Assembly (NCBI GenBank): GCA_965227065.1
Contig: CBDDFN010000012.1
Span: 169,714-233,713, forward strand
Source: CBDDFN01 sp965227065
Lineage (GTDB): Bacteria > Pseudomonadota > Alphaproteobacteria > SPJN01
Direction of reading: 5' to 3'
Length of the DNA: 64,000 nt
Part shown: piece by piece, positions 1-9,921 of the stretch
Layout: every line of letters begins with the position of its first letter
Position numbering within the stretch: the stretch's first letter is position 1
Program-made: the position numbers and the translations under genes
Notes under the pieces: generated by a model
What the model was told of the DNA's origin: nothing
What the model saw: the letters and a program-made list of their open reading frames with translations, nothing else
Databases searched by the model: none

Positions 1-2
1 TG

Positions 3-122
3 ATCGGCCTGATTTCGCCCCACACCCTCAATGCCACAATTGCCACCGTGTCCACCCTGCCCGGCGTTTCAAGCCAGCCGCCCATCGGTGCCATTGTGCG
101 CGGACTTTTGTCGAATTTCTAA
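3..122 (+). CDS. C-terminal fragment of an unknown protein
   Basis: An open frame runs from the window edge to a TAA at 120-122 and gives about 39 residues ending in GLLSNF. Only the C-terminus is present, so the family cannot be recognised. A 55-bp gap with a good Shine-Dalgarno for the next gene follows on the same strand. The frame has no internal stop and codon use like its neighbours, which is the only support for it being coding. Confidence 0.45.
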   Translation: MGLISPHTLNATIATVSTLPGVSSQPPIGAIVRGLLSNF

Positions 123-177
123 GCGCTTGCGCGTTTCAACGTCCGTGCTAGGCTTTAAAGAAAAAAGGGGGTGAGCC

Positions 178-1155
178 ATGCTGCAAGCGTGGACCACGCA
201 ATCGATTGCGCCGCAAGACCGCTATGATTTTGTCGTCGACACAATCAATGCCACCGTGTGCGCCTGTTCGGTTGAATGCGACATAGCCGCTGACCGCTAT
301 GAAGCCCAGCTGGAACATGTCGATCTGGGTATGGTGTCCATGCTGCGCTACACCTCGATCGGCACCCAGATCGCCAACCGGACCCAGCGCCATGTGCGCA
401 CCGACAATGACGATTCGGTGCTGCTTTATCTGCCCTTGAGCGCGGGCATGGCGGTCGATCAGGCCGACCAGACCACCCATATCAAAACCGGCACCATGTC
501 CCTGTTTGATCTGGGCCAGCCGCTGAAAGGCTATTTTGTCGGCGGCGAAGGCGATCTGACCGCGGCGATCAATATCCGTATTCCCGCCACCTTGCTGCGC
601 GCGCGTGAGCCGCGCATCACCGGGCTGTTCCGCCGTCCGCTGACGCTGGGCCGGGGATCGGGCCGGCTGATGATGTCGCTGATCTCCATGGCGATTGACG
701 AAGGCCCCCATATTGCCGAAGCCGCCGCCACACCGCTTGGCCATGCCATTGTCGATGCGGTGTGCTCTGTCGCTGCCGAAGCGATGAGTGACGGCACCAT
801 GCTGCCGGGCCGTCAGGACAGCAGGGCCTTGAGCCGCCAGCGCATTGTCGATTTCATCCAGGCGCGGATGAGCGATCCTGACCTGTCGGTGGAAGAAATC
901 GCTCGTGTGCTCAACATGTCAGTGCGCTGTGTGCATCGCGCCTTTGAAGGCAGCGGCGAAACCGCGGCGGGCTATATCCGTGAACAGCGCCTGCAACGAT
1001 GCCGGGCGGAGTTGTGCGACCCCGCCATGCGCGGGCTTGCGGTCGCCCAGATCGCCTATAGCTGGGGGTTCAAAGATGTCGCGCATTTCTCGCGGGCCTA
1101 CAAATCCCGCTTCGGCGTACCGCCCAGCGTGGACAGGCAGCGTTCATATTCCTGA
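178..1155 (+). CDS. AraC-family transcriptional regulator
   Basis: 325 aa. The C-terminal third is an AraC/XylS double helix-turn-helix: a first helix pair around LSVEEIARVLNMSVRCVHRAF and a second around LAVAQIAYSWGFKDVAHFSRAYKSRFG. The first ~200 residues resemble the AraC_binding_2 (PF14525-like) sensor domain, including the LGRGSGRLM stretch. ATG 178 has a strong AGGGGG Shine-Dalgarno. The gene converges on the Rieske oxygenase gene and their 3' ends overlap by 58 bp. Members of this group often control catabolic oxygenases, so control of the neighbouring Rieske/TonB unit is plausible but inferred. Confidence 0.9.
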   Translation: MLQAWTTQSIAPQDRYDFVVDTINATVCACSVECDIAADRYEAQLEHVDLGMVSMLRYTSIGTQIANRTQRHVRTDNDDSVLLYLPLSAGMAVDQADQTTHIKTGTMSLFDLGQPLKGYFVGGEGDLTAAINIRIPATLLRAREPRITGLFRRPLTLGRGSGRLMMSLISMAIDEGPHIAEAAATPLGHAIVDAVCSVAAEAMSDGTMLPGRQDSRALSRQRIVDFIQARMSDPDLSVEEIARVLNMSVRCVHRAFEGSGETAAGYIREQRLQRCRAELCDPAMRGLAVAQIAYSWGFKDVAHFSRAYKSRFGVPPSVDRQRSYS

Positions 1156-2489
1156 TAGAAAGCCTGAATGCGGCGTTCCTGCCGCGACAGACGCAGCTTT
1201 TTAAAGCCGCGTGATTTCATGCCCGCCTGCACGAATGGCACAAATTCAGAATCCTGATCGAGCACGGTACTCACACTGACCTCGCCATGTTTGAGGCGCA
1301 CGCGCTCAGGCCGCGGCACCTCACCCGACAAATCAATATCGGGTGCCCCCATATAAAGCGGCAGGCGATAATCAGGGTCCTTCACGCGGTGGGCATAGGC
1401 GCTGACATCGTAATAGCATTTTTCCGGGTCGGACGGATGGGGCCGGAAGCGCATCATCAAAAAGCCTTCGGCATGCATGTTGAAGGTCGTGTTGGGAAAG
1501 ATGAAATAATTGCCATCATCGGTCAGCTGGCTTGGCGTGTAGCGGGTGAAGTCCATCCCCGCCTCGGCCGCCCAGTCAAGCTTGCGCTTCTGGATCGCCG
1601 CGCGAACCTCATCGGCCCGGCCTTCAAAATCGGCCGGGTCAAGCCCGACCTCGGCCAGCATGGCCGTCAGCTCCGCCGTCAGGCTCTTGGGGTTTGAGCT
1701 GCGGGCGCTTTTCACACCCACCGGCAGGATCATGCGCGAATGGCCGTTTTCGAAGAAATCATGCTGAAGGTGATAATCCTCAATCCACGACAGGCCCTCA
1801 GGATGGCGGCGATGAATGTGATAGCCCTCCATAAAGGCATCCAGCGCCACCTTCCAGTTGACCGGCCATTCAATCGAAAAGTCAGACACCATCACCATGT
1901 CTTCCAGCTGATAGTTGGCCAAAACATCAGGCAATGGACCCAGAAACTCCGCCAGGCTCGGCGGGGTCTCGGCCATGGAGACAAAGACGAACCCGCCCCA
2001 TGTGTCGACATGAATTTGCGGCAGGCCGGGCCGGTCACAGATCACCGCCTCTTCAAACGTCTCTTCATCGGTGATGCGTTTGAGCGTCCCGTCAAGCTCC
2101 CAAGCCCAGCTATGAAAGCCGCAGACAAAACTGTTTGACCGGCCGAAATCGTCCAGCACCAGACGCGCCCCGCGATGCTGACAGACATTGTAAAAGGCGC
2201 GCAATTCGCCATCGGCGGCGCGCGAAATGATGATGCTTTCAGGCCCGATGTCGAAGGTGAACCACTGGCCGGGCTCAGCCACATCCTGGGTCCGCCCCGC
2301 GATCAGCCACTGGGTGGCAAACAGTGCATCCATTTCGCGGCCCAGTTGGGCGGGATCAAAATAGTGATCATAATCGGTGATCAGGCCGGGCCCGAATTCA
2401 GGATCGGGAAATTTGCGGTCAGGGTTTGTGTCGTCCGCTTCGGGATCGATCAAAATATTCGCAGGCTCATCGGTCAGCGCGTAGTCCAT
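1098..2489 (-). CDS. Rieske non-heme iron oxygenase, alpha subunit
   Basis: 463 aa, full length for an aromatic-ring-hydroxylating dioxygenase alpha subunit. The N-terminal Rieske [2Fe-2S] domain shows C103-x-H105 (NVCQHRGARL) and C123-x2-H126 (VCGFHSW). The catalytic domain shows the mononuclear iron site in NWKVALDAFMEGYHIHRRH, with H224 and H229 as ligands; the third, acidic ligand lies later and was not assigned. The substrate cannot be deduced. No beta subunit or reductase lies nearby, so it would depend on electron-transfer partners elsewhere. It follows a TonB receptor by 11 bp on the same strand, with a GAGGGGG Shine-Dalgarno, so the two are probably co-transcribed and the receptor may import the substrate. 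Confidence 0.93.
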   Translation of the reverse strand: MDYALTDEPANILIDPEADDTNPDRKFPDPEFGPGLITDYDHYFDPAQLGREMDALFATQWLIAGRTQDVAEPGQWFTFDIGPESIIISRAADGELRAFYNVCQHRGARLVLDDFGRSNSFVCGFHSWAWELDGTLKRITDEETFEEAVICDRPGLPQIHVDTWGGFVFVSMAETPPSLAEFLGPLPDVLANYQLEDMVMVSDFSIEWPVNWKVALDAFMEGYHIHRRHPEGLSWIEDYHLQHDFFENGHSRMILPVGVKSARSSNPKSLTAELTAMLAEVGLDPADFEGRADEVRAAIQKRKLDWAAEAGMDFTRYTPSQLTDDGNYFIFPNTTFNMHAEGFLMMRFRPHPSDPEKCYYDVSAYAHRVKDPDYRLPLYMGAPDIDLSGEVPRPERVRLKHGEVSVSTVLDQDSEFVPFVQAGMKSRGFKKLRLSRQERRIQAFYQEYERCLSTLGGTPKRDL

Positions 2490-2500
2490 CTCGCTCCCCC

Positions 2501-4789
2501 TCAGAATGTCCAGTCAAGCCGCGCAAGGATTTTGCGGGGCGGCGCATAGGTTCCGTGCGCACCAAAATCGTGCAGCAAGGCATTCATCAAATAGGCTTCG
2601 TCCGTGAGGTTTGACCCGATCACCGAAAGACGCACGCCCGACCGTTCATGCAGATAGGAAATCCGCGCGCCGATGATGACAAAGGCCCCCTGCTCCACCG
2701 TGTTCTGGGCATCATAGAACCAGCCTGAGGCGTAATAGATGTTGCCTGAGAGATCGAGCGGCCCGCCCCACAGATTAAATGTGTAGGTGGCGTCCGCATT
2801 GGCGGTCCAGCGCGGTGCGCGATTGAGCTGATTGCCGGAGAAGTCGCCTTCAAAGGCAAGGCCGGTCTGCTCATCATAGCCGGTGCCGAAATATTCCCGA
2901 TATTCGCTTTCAATCCAGGCCGCCCCGCCATTGATCACCAGATCAGGCGTCGGTGCGACCGACAATTGCGCTTCGGCCCCATAGACCCGCGCATTGCCTG
3001 CATTTTCAAGCCGCGCCGTGCCTGAACTGACAATCGAGACCACCTGCACTTGCAAGTCCTGATAGTCGTACCAGAAGCCCGCCATGTTGAAGCGCACGCG
3101 ATTGTCGAAGAAGTCGCCTTTAAATCCAACTTCAACCGATGTGATGAATTCAGGCTCAACCGGGATCAGCGGCTCAAGGATCAGCACCGGGTTCCAGTTG
3201 CCCGACTTAAAGCCCTCGGCATATTTGGCATAGTACAGGACATTGTCGGGCTTGTATTCCAGCGAGGCCATGGGCGACCAGGCGCTCCATGTCCGCTCAT
3301 CAGGCGGCGAGCTCAATATGGTCGGCTCGAACGGCAGGCCAAGCAATTGAACCTGCGTTTCGGACTTGAGCAGGAAGCGCGTCTCGGTCGAATAGCGGAT
3401 GCCGGCGCGGACCGTCACATCCTCCCACAGCGTGTAGGAGGCATTGCCGTACCCCGCCCATGCCTTGGTTTCGATAATGCCGGTGGTGATCAGCTTGGCA
3501 GCATCGGGAAAACCGCCGGGGAACAGCCCGCCGATCAACTGACCAAGCCCCAGCGGGCTGATCAGATCCTCAAGCGCGCCGAGCGTCGTGTCGAGCCCCG
3601 CGGTCGGCCCCAGCGAGATTTCCAGCGGGTCAAAGCCGCCCTTGGATTTGAGGTAGAACGCACCGGCGAGAAACTGGAAGGGATGGTCCCACAGGCTCGC
3701 AATCTGCACCTCCTGGCTGTAGCTTTCAGAAAAGCCGCGCGGCACCGGCACTTCCTCAAGGTCAGCTTCGGTATAATCAAGCTCGATAAAGCCGGAATTA
3801 TCCGTATCGAGATAGGCCGAGATCGACTTCACCTCAATCCAGTCATTGGCATAGGTCAAATGAATGTCGAGCGCGGTGTTACGATACTCATTGAAGTAAG
3901 GCCCCCGGTCGGCATTGGATTTATAAGGCGTGTTCGAGGATTCGGTGCGGCCACCGGCCAGTTCGGTCAAAAGCGAGGTGCGCAGATTGTTCGCCACCGT
4001 CGTGTCAGGCCCGTAATGGTCGGTCAGATAGCCATTGATCAAAAGCTCAAGGCCCTCAAACGGCTCCACCAGAATTTTGGCGCGCACGCCCCAATCCTTG
4101 ACGTCCTCGATGGGGAAGCCATTGGGGTTGATGTTCTCGTAATAGTGATCCGAGCGGTCGTAATAACCCGCAACCGACACTTTCAGCCAATCCATGATCG
4201 GCCCGGTGATGAAGCCATCAAAGCCGATCCGCTTGTATGAGCCGCCATAGACGGAGAAATTGGCATTGAGTTCATCGGCAGGTTTGCGCGTGGTGATATT
4301 GATCGCCCCGCCCGTTGTGTTGCGCCCAAACAAGGTGCCTTGCGGGCCTTTTAGAACCTCAACCCGTTCAACATCGGCAAAATGCTGGATGGAGCTGTTG
4401 GCGTTGGGATTATAGACGCCATCGAGGAAGGTCCCGATGGAGCCTTCCGAAGACGGGATCGTGCCGTCCGACCCAATGCCGCGAATGTAGATATGGGCAT
4501 AGCCGCCCTGGCTGTTATAGACCATGCCCGGCGTTTTAAGCTGAAGCCCGTGGCTTTCGCTGATATTGGCGTTTTTGAGATCATCGCCCGAGAATGCCGA
4601 CACCGAAACCGGCACGTCCTGCAAGCTTTCTTCCCGGCGCTGGGCCGAAACGACAATTTCATCAAGCCTTGCCTGGCGAACCGGCGCCTGTTGCTCCGGC
4701 TCGGCCTGCGGTTGCTGTACTGTGTCCTGTGCGGCGACCGGCATGGTTAGTCCCATTGCCAGCAGCGCGGCCATACTGTGCGCCCTCAC
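2501..4789 (-). CDS. TonB-dependent outer-membrane receptor
   Basis: 762 aa with a signal peptide ending near VAAQD, then DEIVVSAQRREESLQDVP (TonB-box/plug entry) and a plug domain with VERVEVLKGPQGTLFGRNTT. The rest is a 22-strand-type barrel ending in the aromatic residues LDWTF. The start is taken as GTG 4789, which has a GGGGGG Shine-Dalgarno; an internal ATG at 4774 has a poorer one. This subclass is usually annotated as a siderophore or pesticin receptor, but in alphaproteobacteria many members import organic substrates. Its linkage to a Rieske oxygenase favours an aromatic or terpenoid ligand, by inference. Confidence 0.94.
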   Translation of the reverse strand: MRAHSMAALLAMGLTMPVAAQDTVQQPQAEPEQQAPVRQARLDEIVVSAQRREESLQDVPVSVSAFSGDDLKNANISESHGLQLKTPGMVYNSQGGYAHIYIRGIGSDGTIPSSEGSIGTFLDGVYNPNANSSIQHFADVERVEVLKGPQGTLFGRNTTGGAINITTRKPADELNANFSVYGGSYKRIGFDGFITGPIMDWLKVSVAGYYDRSDHYYENINPNGFPIEDVKDWGVRAKILVEPFEGLELLINGYLTDHYGPDTTVANNLRTSLLTELAGGRTESSNTPYKSNADRGPYFNEYRNTALDIHLTYANDWIEVKSISAYLDTDNSGFIELDYTEADLEEVPVPRGFSESYSQEVQIASLWDHPFQFLAGAFYLKSKGGFDPLEISLGPTAGLDTTLGALEDLISPLGLGQLIGGLFPGGFPDAAKLITTGIIETKAWAGYGNASYTLWEDVTVRAGIRYSTETRFLLKSETQVQLLGLPFEPTILSSPPDERTWSAWSPMASLEYKPDNVLYYAKYAEGFKSGNWNPVLILEPLIPVEPEFITSVEVGFKGDFFDNRVRFNMAGFWYDYQDLQVQVVSIVSSGTARLENAGNARVYGAEAQLSVAPTPDLVINGGAAWIESEYREYFGTGYDEQTGLAFEGDFSGNQLNRAPRWTANADATYTFNLWGGPLDLSGNIYYASGWFYDAQNTVEQGAFVIIGARISYLHERSGVRLSVIGSNLTDEAYLMNALLHDFGAHGTYAPPRKILARLDWTF

Positions 4790-4895
4790 CCGGCACCCCC
4801 CTTTTGTTATGGATGCCAGTGTGTTGGAGCTTGCGCAACACCGCTATGACACGATGCGCCTGAGGCTTTGACGTCCCGCGCCGCCGACAATTGCC

Positions 4896-5921
4896 CTAAA
4901 GCAGCGCCTCGATGCCGGTGCCGCCGATCACCGCGCGGATGCGGGCCTGATCAGCGTCAGCCAGGGCCCCAAACGCCTCGCGCAGCCACATCAGGCATTT
5001 GCCCTGATAGGGAAAGGCTTTCTGGGTCCATTGCGCGCCGTCAATTTCGCACTCGACCATCTCCGCCCCCGCTTCCAAAGCTTTGGCATTGGCCAGCAGG
5101 AAAGGCGCATAGACCCGCCCGATTTCTGCCAGCAGGGGCTTAAGACGCGCGGCCTGATCCTCAAGGGGTAGAAAGCCGTCATCGGTCACTGTGAGGCCCG
5201 ACAGATCATCCACCCGTTCCACCCAGGAGCGGATGCGCGGTGCGGTATCGCGCGAAACTTTGACCGGCGTGGGGTCCACGGTGGTGAGCTGGGTCAGCTG
5301 GCCATAAAGCGCAAAGTCGGCCGAAGACGGGCGGGTGCCGAACACATAGCCCGGCCCCTCAATCAAGCCATCCAGGATTTCCAGAAAGCGGACATAGCTT
5401 TGTTCAATCACATCGCGCGTGGTGTCGTTGGAGCCCACCACCCAAAGCCGGTCCACCTGGCGCTGGGCAAACGCGCCGCCAAACTGTTCGGCCACATCAC
5501 CGGGCAAGGTGGGATCGTTCCAGAAGGCGAGCAGCGGTCCGCCATGGGCAATGTCATCATCAAAGGCCCAGCGATAATGAAACATCGCCTTGGTCAGCCA
5601 CTCATCGCCGTAATCTTCCACCAGCGTGTTCAAAAAGCCCAGCGCCAGATCATCAGGCAGGACGGAGCGGCCGGAGAACTCTGTCTCAAGCCGGCGCAGA
5701 ATGGGCGAGGAATCCACCACTGCCTCAACCCCGTTTTCACCGTCAAAAAAGAAGGTCGGCATCAGCGCCACTTTAGGCTTGGGCAGATCGGGCCGCTGTT
5801 CGATCATCCGGCCCCACAAGACCTCATAGGCAATGCGGCGGTAACGCAGAATGGCCAGCATTTTGCGCGTGTAAGGCGATCCCGGCGCGCCGTGAAACAA
5901 AAGCGGTTTTTGCACTGACAT
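4896..5921 (-). CDS. Glutathione S-transferase family protein
   Basis: 341 aa, long for a GST. The N-terminus is a thioredoxin-like GST domain (LLFHGAPGSPYTRKML, followed by a beta-alpha-beta with VALMPTFFFDG and DSSPILRRLE at the glutathione site). An all-helical C-terminal domain follows. ATG 5921 has AGGGGG upstream. It lies 106 bp before the TonB receptor on the same strand and may head that unit. No substrate can be assigned; the first catalytic residue would be the Ser or Tyr in SPYTRK. A second, different GST-like gene lies at 55.3-56.2 kb. Confidence 0.85.
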   Translation of the reverse strand: MSVQKPLLFHGAPGSPYTRKMLAILRYRRIAYEVLWGRMIEQRPDLPKPKVALMPTFFFDGENGVEAVVDSSPILRRLETEFSGRSVLPDDLALGFLNTLVEDYGDEWLTKAMFHYRWAFDDDIAHGGPLLAFWNDPTLPGDVAEQFGGAFAQRQVDRLWVVGSNDTTRDVIEQSYVRFLEILDGLIEGPGYVFGTRPSSADFALYGQLTQLTTVDPTPVKVSRDTAPRIRSWVERVDDLSGLTVTDDGFLPLEDQAARLKPLLAEIGRVYAPFLLANAKALEAGAEMVECEIDGAQWTQKAFPYQGKCLMWLREAFGALADADQARIRAVIGGTGIEALL

Positions 5922-6105
5922 GAAATTGTCCCCCTGTGTGCCAAAACCCTAGCCAAGCCCTGTGCGCAAGCCAAGACCCCCGCTTGCCTATCTTTGTGAA
6001 TTTTCAAACAAAATCGCACGCCATCCCCGAACCGGGTATGCCCAAATCACCGCAACCGGCTTACCCCGGTCGCCAAACATGGATTCGGCGCGAAAAGGGT
6101 ATGTC

Positions 6106-9100
6106 ATGGTCAATTATGTGGGAACGGGGTCTGCCAACATCTTTGTCGGATCGCCGGATGCTGATTTCATTGAAGGCTTTGGCGGCGACGACACGCTGTC
6201 GGGCGAAGGCGGCAATGATGAAATTTATGGCGGCGCGGATAATGACGAGTTGTTCGGCGGCGATGATGACGATCTGCTTTATGGCGGTACCGGCGATGAC
6301 ACGCTCTTTGGCGGCGGTGGCTTCAATTTGCTGTTTGGAGGTGATGGCTTTGACACGCTGCAGGGCGGCACGGCCGGCGATGGCCTCTATGGCGGGCTGG
6401 GCGGCGACATCATCCGGGCCGGTCAGATCTCGGACGGCAATGGCGGCTTCCGCCCTGATCTGGGCTTTGACGAAGTCGTCGGCACGCTCGCGGAACTTGA
6501 CGGCGACTTGATCGAGCAGTTTGCAGGCTCGCGCAGCTTTGCCACGCTCGCAGGACCGCGCGACCGGCTGATCATCAATGAGCTTGTCGACCCCGAGGAT
6601 ATCGGCGGCATCTTTGACCTGACCGCCATGACGCTGAGCCTTGATATTGATGCCGATGATGATGGCGTGCGCGATGCCTTCTTCACCTTCACCGGCTTTG
6701 CCAGCTCCGGCATGATCATTGAGCAAACCGCCACCGACACCCGCATCATCTTTGGCGGCACCAATTCCAGTAATACGATTTACGGCATTCAGGGCGATGA
6801 CCGCATCTTCGGGCTTGACGGTGATGACACGATCATTGCGCAAGACGGCGATGACGTCGTGTTTGGCGGCAATGATGAGGATGAAATTTTCGGCGGCGAC
6901 GGCGCTGATCAGCTGTTTGGCGATGATGGTGCCGATATCATTCGCGGCGGCGCTGGTGGCGACCGGCAATATGGCGGTGGCCGCTTCGGTGTTGACGGAG
7001 ATGAAGACCGGTTCATCACCGGCATTTCAGATCTCGACGGCGATACCTTTGTGTTTATGGACACAGGTGAGACCAAGGATGTGATCGAGGTCAGCGGTAT
7101 CACCGGCCCTCTCAGCGTGACGGGATCTTTCAATCCCGGCTTCCCGGCCACCGGCATCCCCAAAAGCTATGCGATCACTCTGATCGACAATGGCACGGTC
7201 GTCGGCACGTTCCGCGTGGAAGAGTTCGCCCGCAATGGCGCTTCAATCTCGGTCGACTCGACCACCGGCACTGCGAAGTTCAAGTTTGGCGGTTCGGCAC
7301 AAAACGACACGCTTGTCGCTATCGAGGACGAGGTGATTGAGGGCCTGGACGGTGACGACAGTTTGCAAGCGGCCGTCGGGTTTAGTGGCACCCTGTTTGG
7401 TGGCGCCGGCAATGACGAGCTGAGAGGATTCAACGCTGACGATTTTCTGTCCGGTGACAGCGGCAATGACACTTTGTCGGGCCGTTCGGGACATGATGAG
7501 GTGCGCGGCGGCGACGGCAATGACACCGCCTATGGCGGCGATGATGAAGACTCCATCTTCGGCGGCAATGGCAATGACACGCTGCATGGCGATGCGGGCG
7601 GCGATCTGATCTATGGCGGGCTTGATACCGACACGATCTATGGCGGCGAGGGTTTTGATTCCCTGTTTGGTGATGAAGGCCAGGACGAGATTTTCGGCGG
7701 CGATGATGCCGATGAAATCTATGGCGGTGACGGCACCGACTTCCTCTATGGCGATGACGGCGACGATTATCTTGAGGGCGGCGCATCTCAGGACTTTTTG
7801 TCGGGCGGCAGCGGCATGAATGAGCTGGTCGGCGGCGGCGACAGCGACTTCCTGTTTGCCGGAAGCGGTATCGACACCCTATATGGCGGCGACATCACCG
7901 GCGCGGGCGATGGCGTGACCGACTTTTTCCAGGGCACGGTCAAAGACTTTGACGGCGACACGCTGGCTGATTTTGAATCCGGCCAGCTTGATGCGCTGGA
8001 CCTGTTCGGCACACGCCTTGATGTCAGCGACATTCGCGGCGGGTTTTCCGCAAACTACAGCAGCTACACACTCGAAATTGACAGCAATAAAGACGGGCTG
8101 CCCGATGCCAGCCTCAGCCTCGATCTCAATCCCGGTGAAGGCGGCTTTTCGTTTACCCGCACCGGCTTTGACACGGTACGCCTGCGCTTTGGCGGCACGG
8201 GCGGCGATGATCTGCTTTATGCCGCAGGGACACGCGACACCATTGACGCGCTGGGCGGCAATGATGTGCTGTTTGGCCAGGCAGGCATTGATCAGATGTT
8301 CGGCAATCTGGGCGATGACCAGCTGTTTGGCGCGGAAGGTGATGACCTGCTCTATGGCGGTGTCGGGGCTGATCTGATCGAAGGCGGCCAAGGCTCCGAC
8401 CGTATTGATGTCGGCGCAGCCGACGGCTCGGTCGATATTGTGCGCGGCAATCCGCTGGACATGGATGACATGATTGAGGGTTTTGAGACCGGCCCACTCA
8501 CCCACCGCAAAGATATTCTGCGGGTTGAAGGCCATATCGGGCCGGATGATATTGCGGGCTTTTATGACGAGGTGCAGGAAAAATACGCAATGCAGTTCCT
8601 GCCCAACCGGTCGGTTATCCTGAACGTCTTTGTCCTCGACCAGGGGTTGAGCTTTGATTACTCCACTCCGGGCTATACCGACATCCGCTTTGGCGCCAAT
8701 GTTGAGGGCCACACGCTTTATGGCATGGATGACGCCGATGACACCGCCCTTTCCGGCTCAACCGCTGATGACACCATCATGGGCCGGGGCGGTGAAGACC
8801 TGATTGATGGCGGCTCAGGCAATGATGCGCTTTATGGCGGCGATCAGGCCGACATTCTGATCGGCGGGGCCGGCACCGACGCCTTGTTCGGCGGCGCAGG
8901 CGACGACATTTTGCGCGACATAGATCTGGCAGGCACGACATTTGATGGCGGTGATGGTTCCGACGTGGCCGACTTCACCGCACGCGGCTTGGCGCTGACC
9001 GTCAATGCCGCATTGCAAGCCGGTTTCACATCTATTGAAGGCGTCATTGGCACCCGCTTTGACGACACGATTATTTCAGGCATGGGCGATGCCCGGCTTG

Positions 9101-9921
9101 AGGGCGGTGACGGTGATGACCGGCTTTATGCCCGCGACTTCAACGACACAATCTTTGGCGGTTCCGGCAACGACACGATCAAGGGCCGTGGTGGCGATGA
9201 TATGATCTATGGCGGCGATGGCGATGACATTTTGATGCCCGGCGATGGTGCCAACACGGTTGATGGCGGCGCAGGGATTGACCGGATTGACCTGATGGAC
9301 ATGACCGAAGGGGCTAATCTCGATCTTTTGACCGGGGTCATCACCGGCCTTACCAGCGGGAATGGCGGCTCCGTCTTTAATGTCGAGGACGCAGCGGGAT
9401 CAAATTTCGACGACATATTGCGCGGCAATTTCGGTGCCAATGATCTGCACGGCCGGGGCGGCAATGACCAGATCGGCGGCTTTGACGGTGATGACTACCT
9501 GACCGGCGGTGCGGGTGATGATGAGCTGTTCGGCGGGCTGGGCAATGACTTGATCCGAGGTGACAGCGGAGAAGACCGTATGGTGGGTGAGCGCGGCGAT
9601 GATCAGCTGATCAGCGCACTGGATGGTGAAACCGACATTTTCGCCTTTGACTATGATACCTCAATCCAGGGCGGTGACGGGCTCGACATCATTACCGGGT
9701 TTGAACTGGGCATTGATCTGATCGAAATTGCCAATGTGACGTTTGCCGATCTCGAAATCCGCGATGTCACCATCGGCGCCTATTCCGGCGTGGGCATCGA
9801 ATATACCCAAAGCTCCACCATCGCCGAGACGCTTGCCATGACCAATGTCACCACCGGCGGCATTCTGATCGTCAACCAGAGTGCATCGGATTTTTCCGAC
9901 GCCGACTTTATCTTTGTGTGA
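6106..9921 (+). CDS. RTX (hemolysin-type calcium-binding repeat) protein
   Basis: 1271 aa from ATG 6106, chosen because AAAGGG lies at the right spacing; the frame is open back to 5962. The protein is almost wholly built from GGxGxDxUx nonapeptides in blocks, with four interspersed ~100-residue modules that each end in a (R/K)-x-(R/K/I)-FGG-like strand. There is no N-terminal signal peptide and the C-terminus is hydrophobic and acidic (SDFSDADFIFV), as in type I secreted proteins. No HlyB/HlyD/TolC genes are in the window. No catalytic domain was recognised, so an adhesin or S-layer-like surface role is likelier than a toxin. Its end overlaps the convergent LuxR-hydrolase gene by 14 bp. Confidence 0.9.
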   Translation: MVNYVGTGSANIFVGSPDADFIEGFGGDDTLSGEGGNDEIYGGADNDELFGGDDDDLLYGGTGDDTLFGGGGFNLLFGGDGFDTLQGGTAGDGLYGGLGGDIIRAGQISDGNGGFRPDLGFDEVVGTLAELDGDLIEQFAGSRSFATLAGPRDRLIINELVDPEDIGGIFDLTAMTLSLDIDADDDGVRDAFFTFTGFASSGMIIEQTATDTRIIFGGTNSSNTIYGIQGDDRIFGLDGDDTIIAQDGDDVVFGGNDEDEIFGGDGADQLFGDDGADIIRGGAGGDRQYGGGRFGVDGDEDRFITGISDLDGDTFVFMDTGETKDVIEVSGITGPLSVTGSFNPGFPATGIPKSYAITLIDNGTVVGTFRVEEFARNGASISVDSTTGTAKFKFGGSAQNDTLVAIEDEVIEGLDGDDSLQAAVGFSGTLFGGAGNDELRGFNADDFLSGDSGNDTLSGRSGHDEVRGGDGNDTAYGGDDEDSIFGGNGNDTLHGDAGGDLIYGGLDTDTIYGGEGFDSLFGDEGQDEIFGGDDADEIYGGDGTDFLYGDDGDDYLEGGASQDFLSGGSGMNELVGGGDSDFLFAGSGIDTLYGGDITGAGDGVTDFFQGTVKDFDGDTLADFESGQLDALDLFGTRLDVSDIRGGFSANYSSYTLEIDSNKDGLPDASLSLDLNPGEGGFSFTRTGFDTVRLRFGGTGGDDLLYAAGTRDTIDALGGNDVLFGQAGIDQMFGNLGDDQLFGAEGDDLLYGGVGADLIEGGQGSDRIDVGAADGSVDIVRGNPLDMDDMIEGFETGPLTHRKDILRVEGHIGPDDIAGFYDEVQEKYAMQFLPNRSVILNVFVLDQGLSFDYSTPGYTDIRFGANVEGHTLYGMDDADDTALSGSTADDTIMGRGGEDLIDGGSGNDALYGGDQADILIGGAGTDALFGGAGDDILRDIDLAGTTFDGGDGSDVADFTARGLALTVNAALQAGFTSIEGVIGTRFDDTIISGMGDARLEGGDGDDRLYARDFNDTIFGGSGNDTIKGRGGDDMIYGGDGDDILMPGDGANTVDGGAGIDRIDLMDMTEGANLDLLTGVITGLTSGNGGSVFNVEDAAGSNFDDILRGNFGANDLHGRGGNDQIGGFDGDDYLTGGAGDDELFGGLGNDLIRGDSGEDRMVGERGDDQLISALDGETDIFAFDYDTSIQGGDGLDIITGFELGIDLIEIANVTFADLEIRDVTIGAYSGVGIEYTQSSTIAETLAMTNVTTGGILIVNQSASDFSDADFIFV

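Noticed and set aside
6106..9921. Many open frames on both strands inside the RTX genes, including ones rich in Ala/Ile or Met/Pro
   Set aside because: They are shadows of the GGxGxD codon periodicity; none has a ribosome site or recognisable protein pattern.
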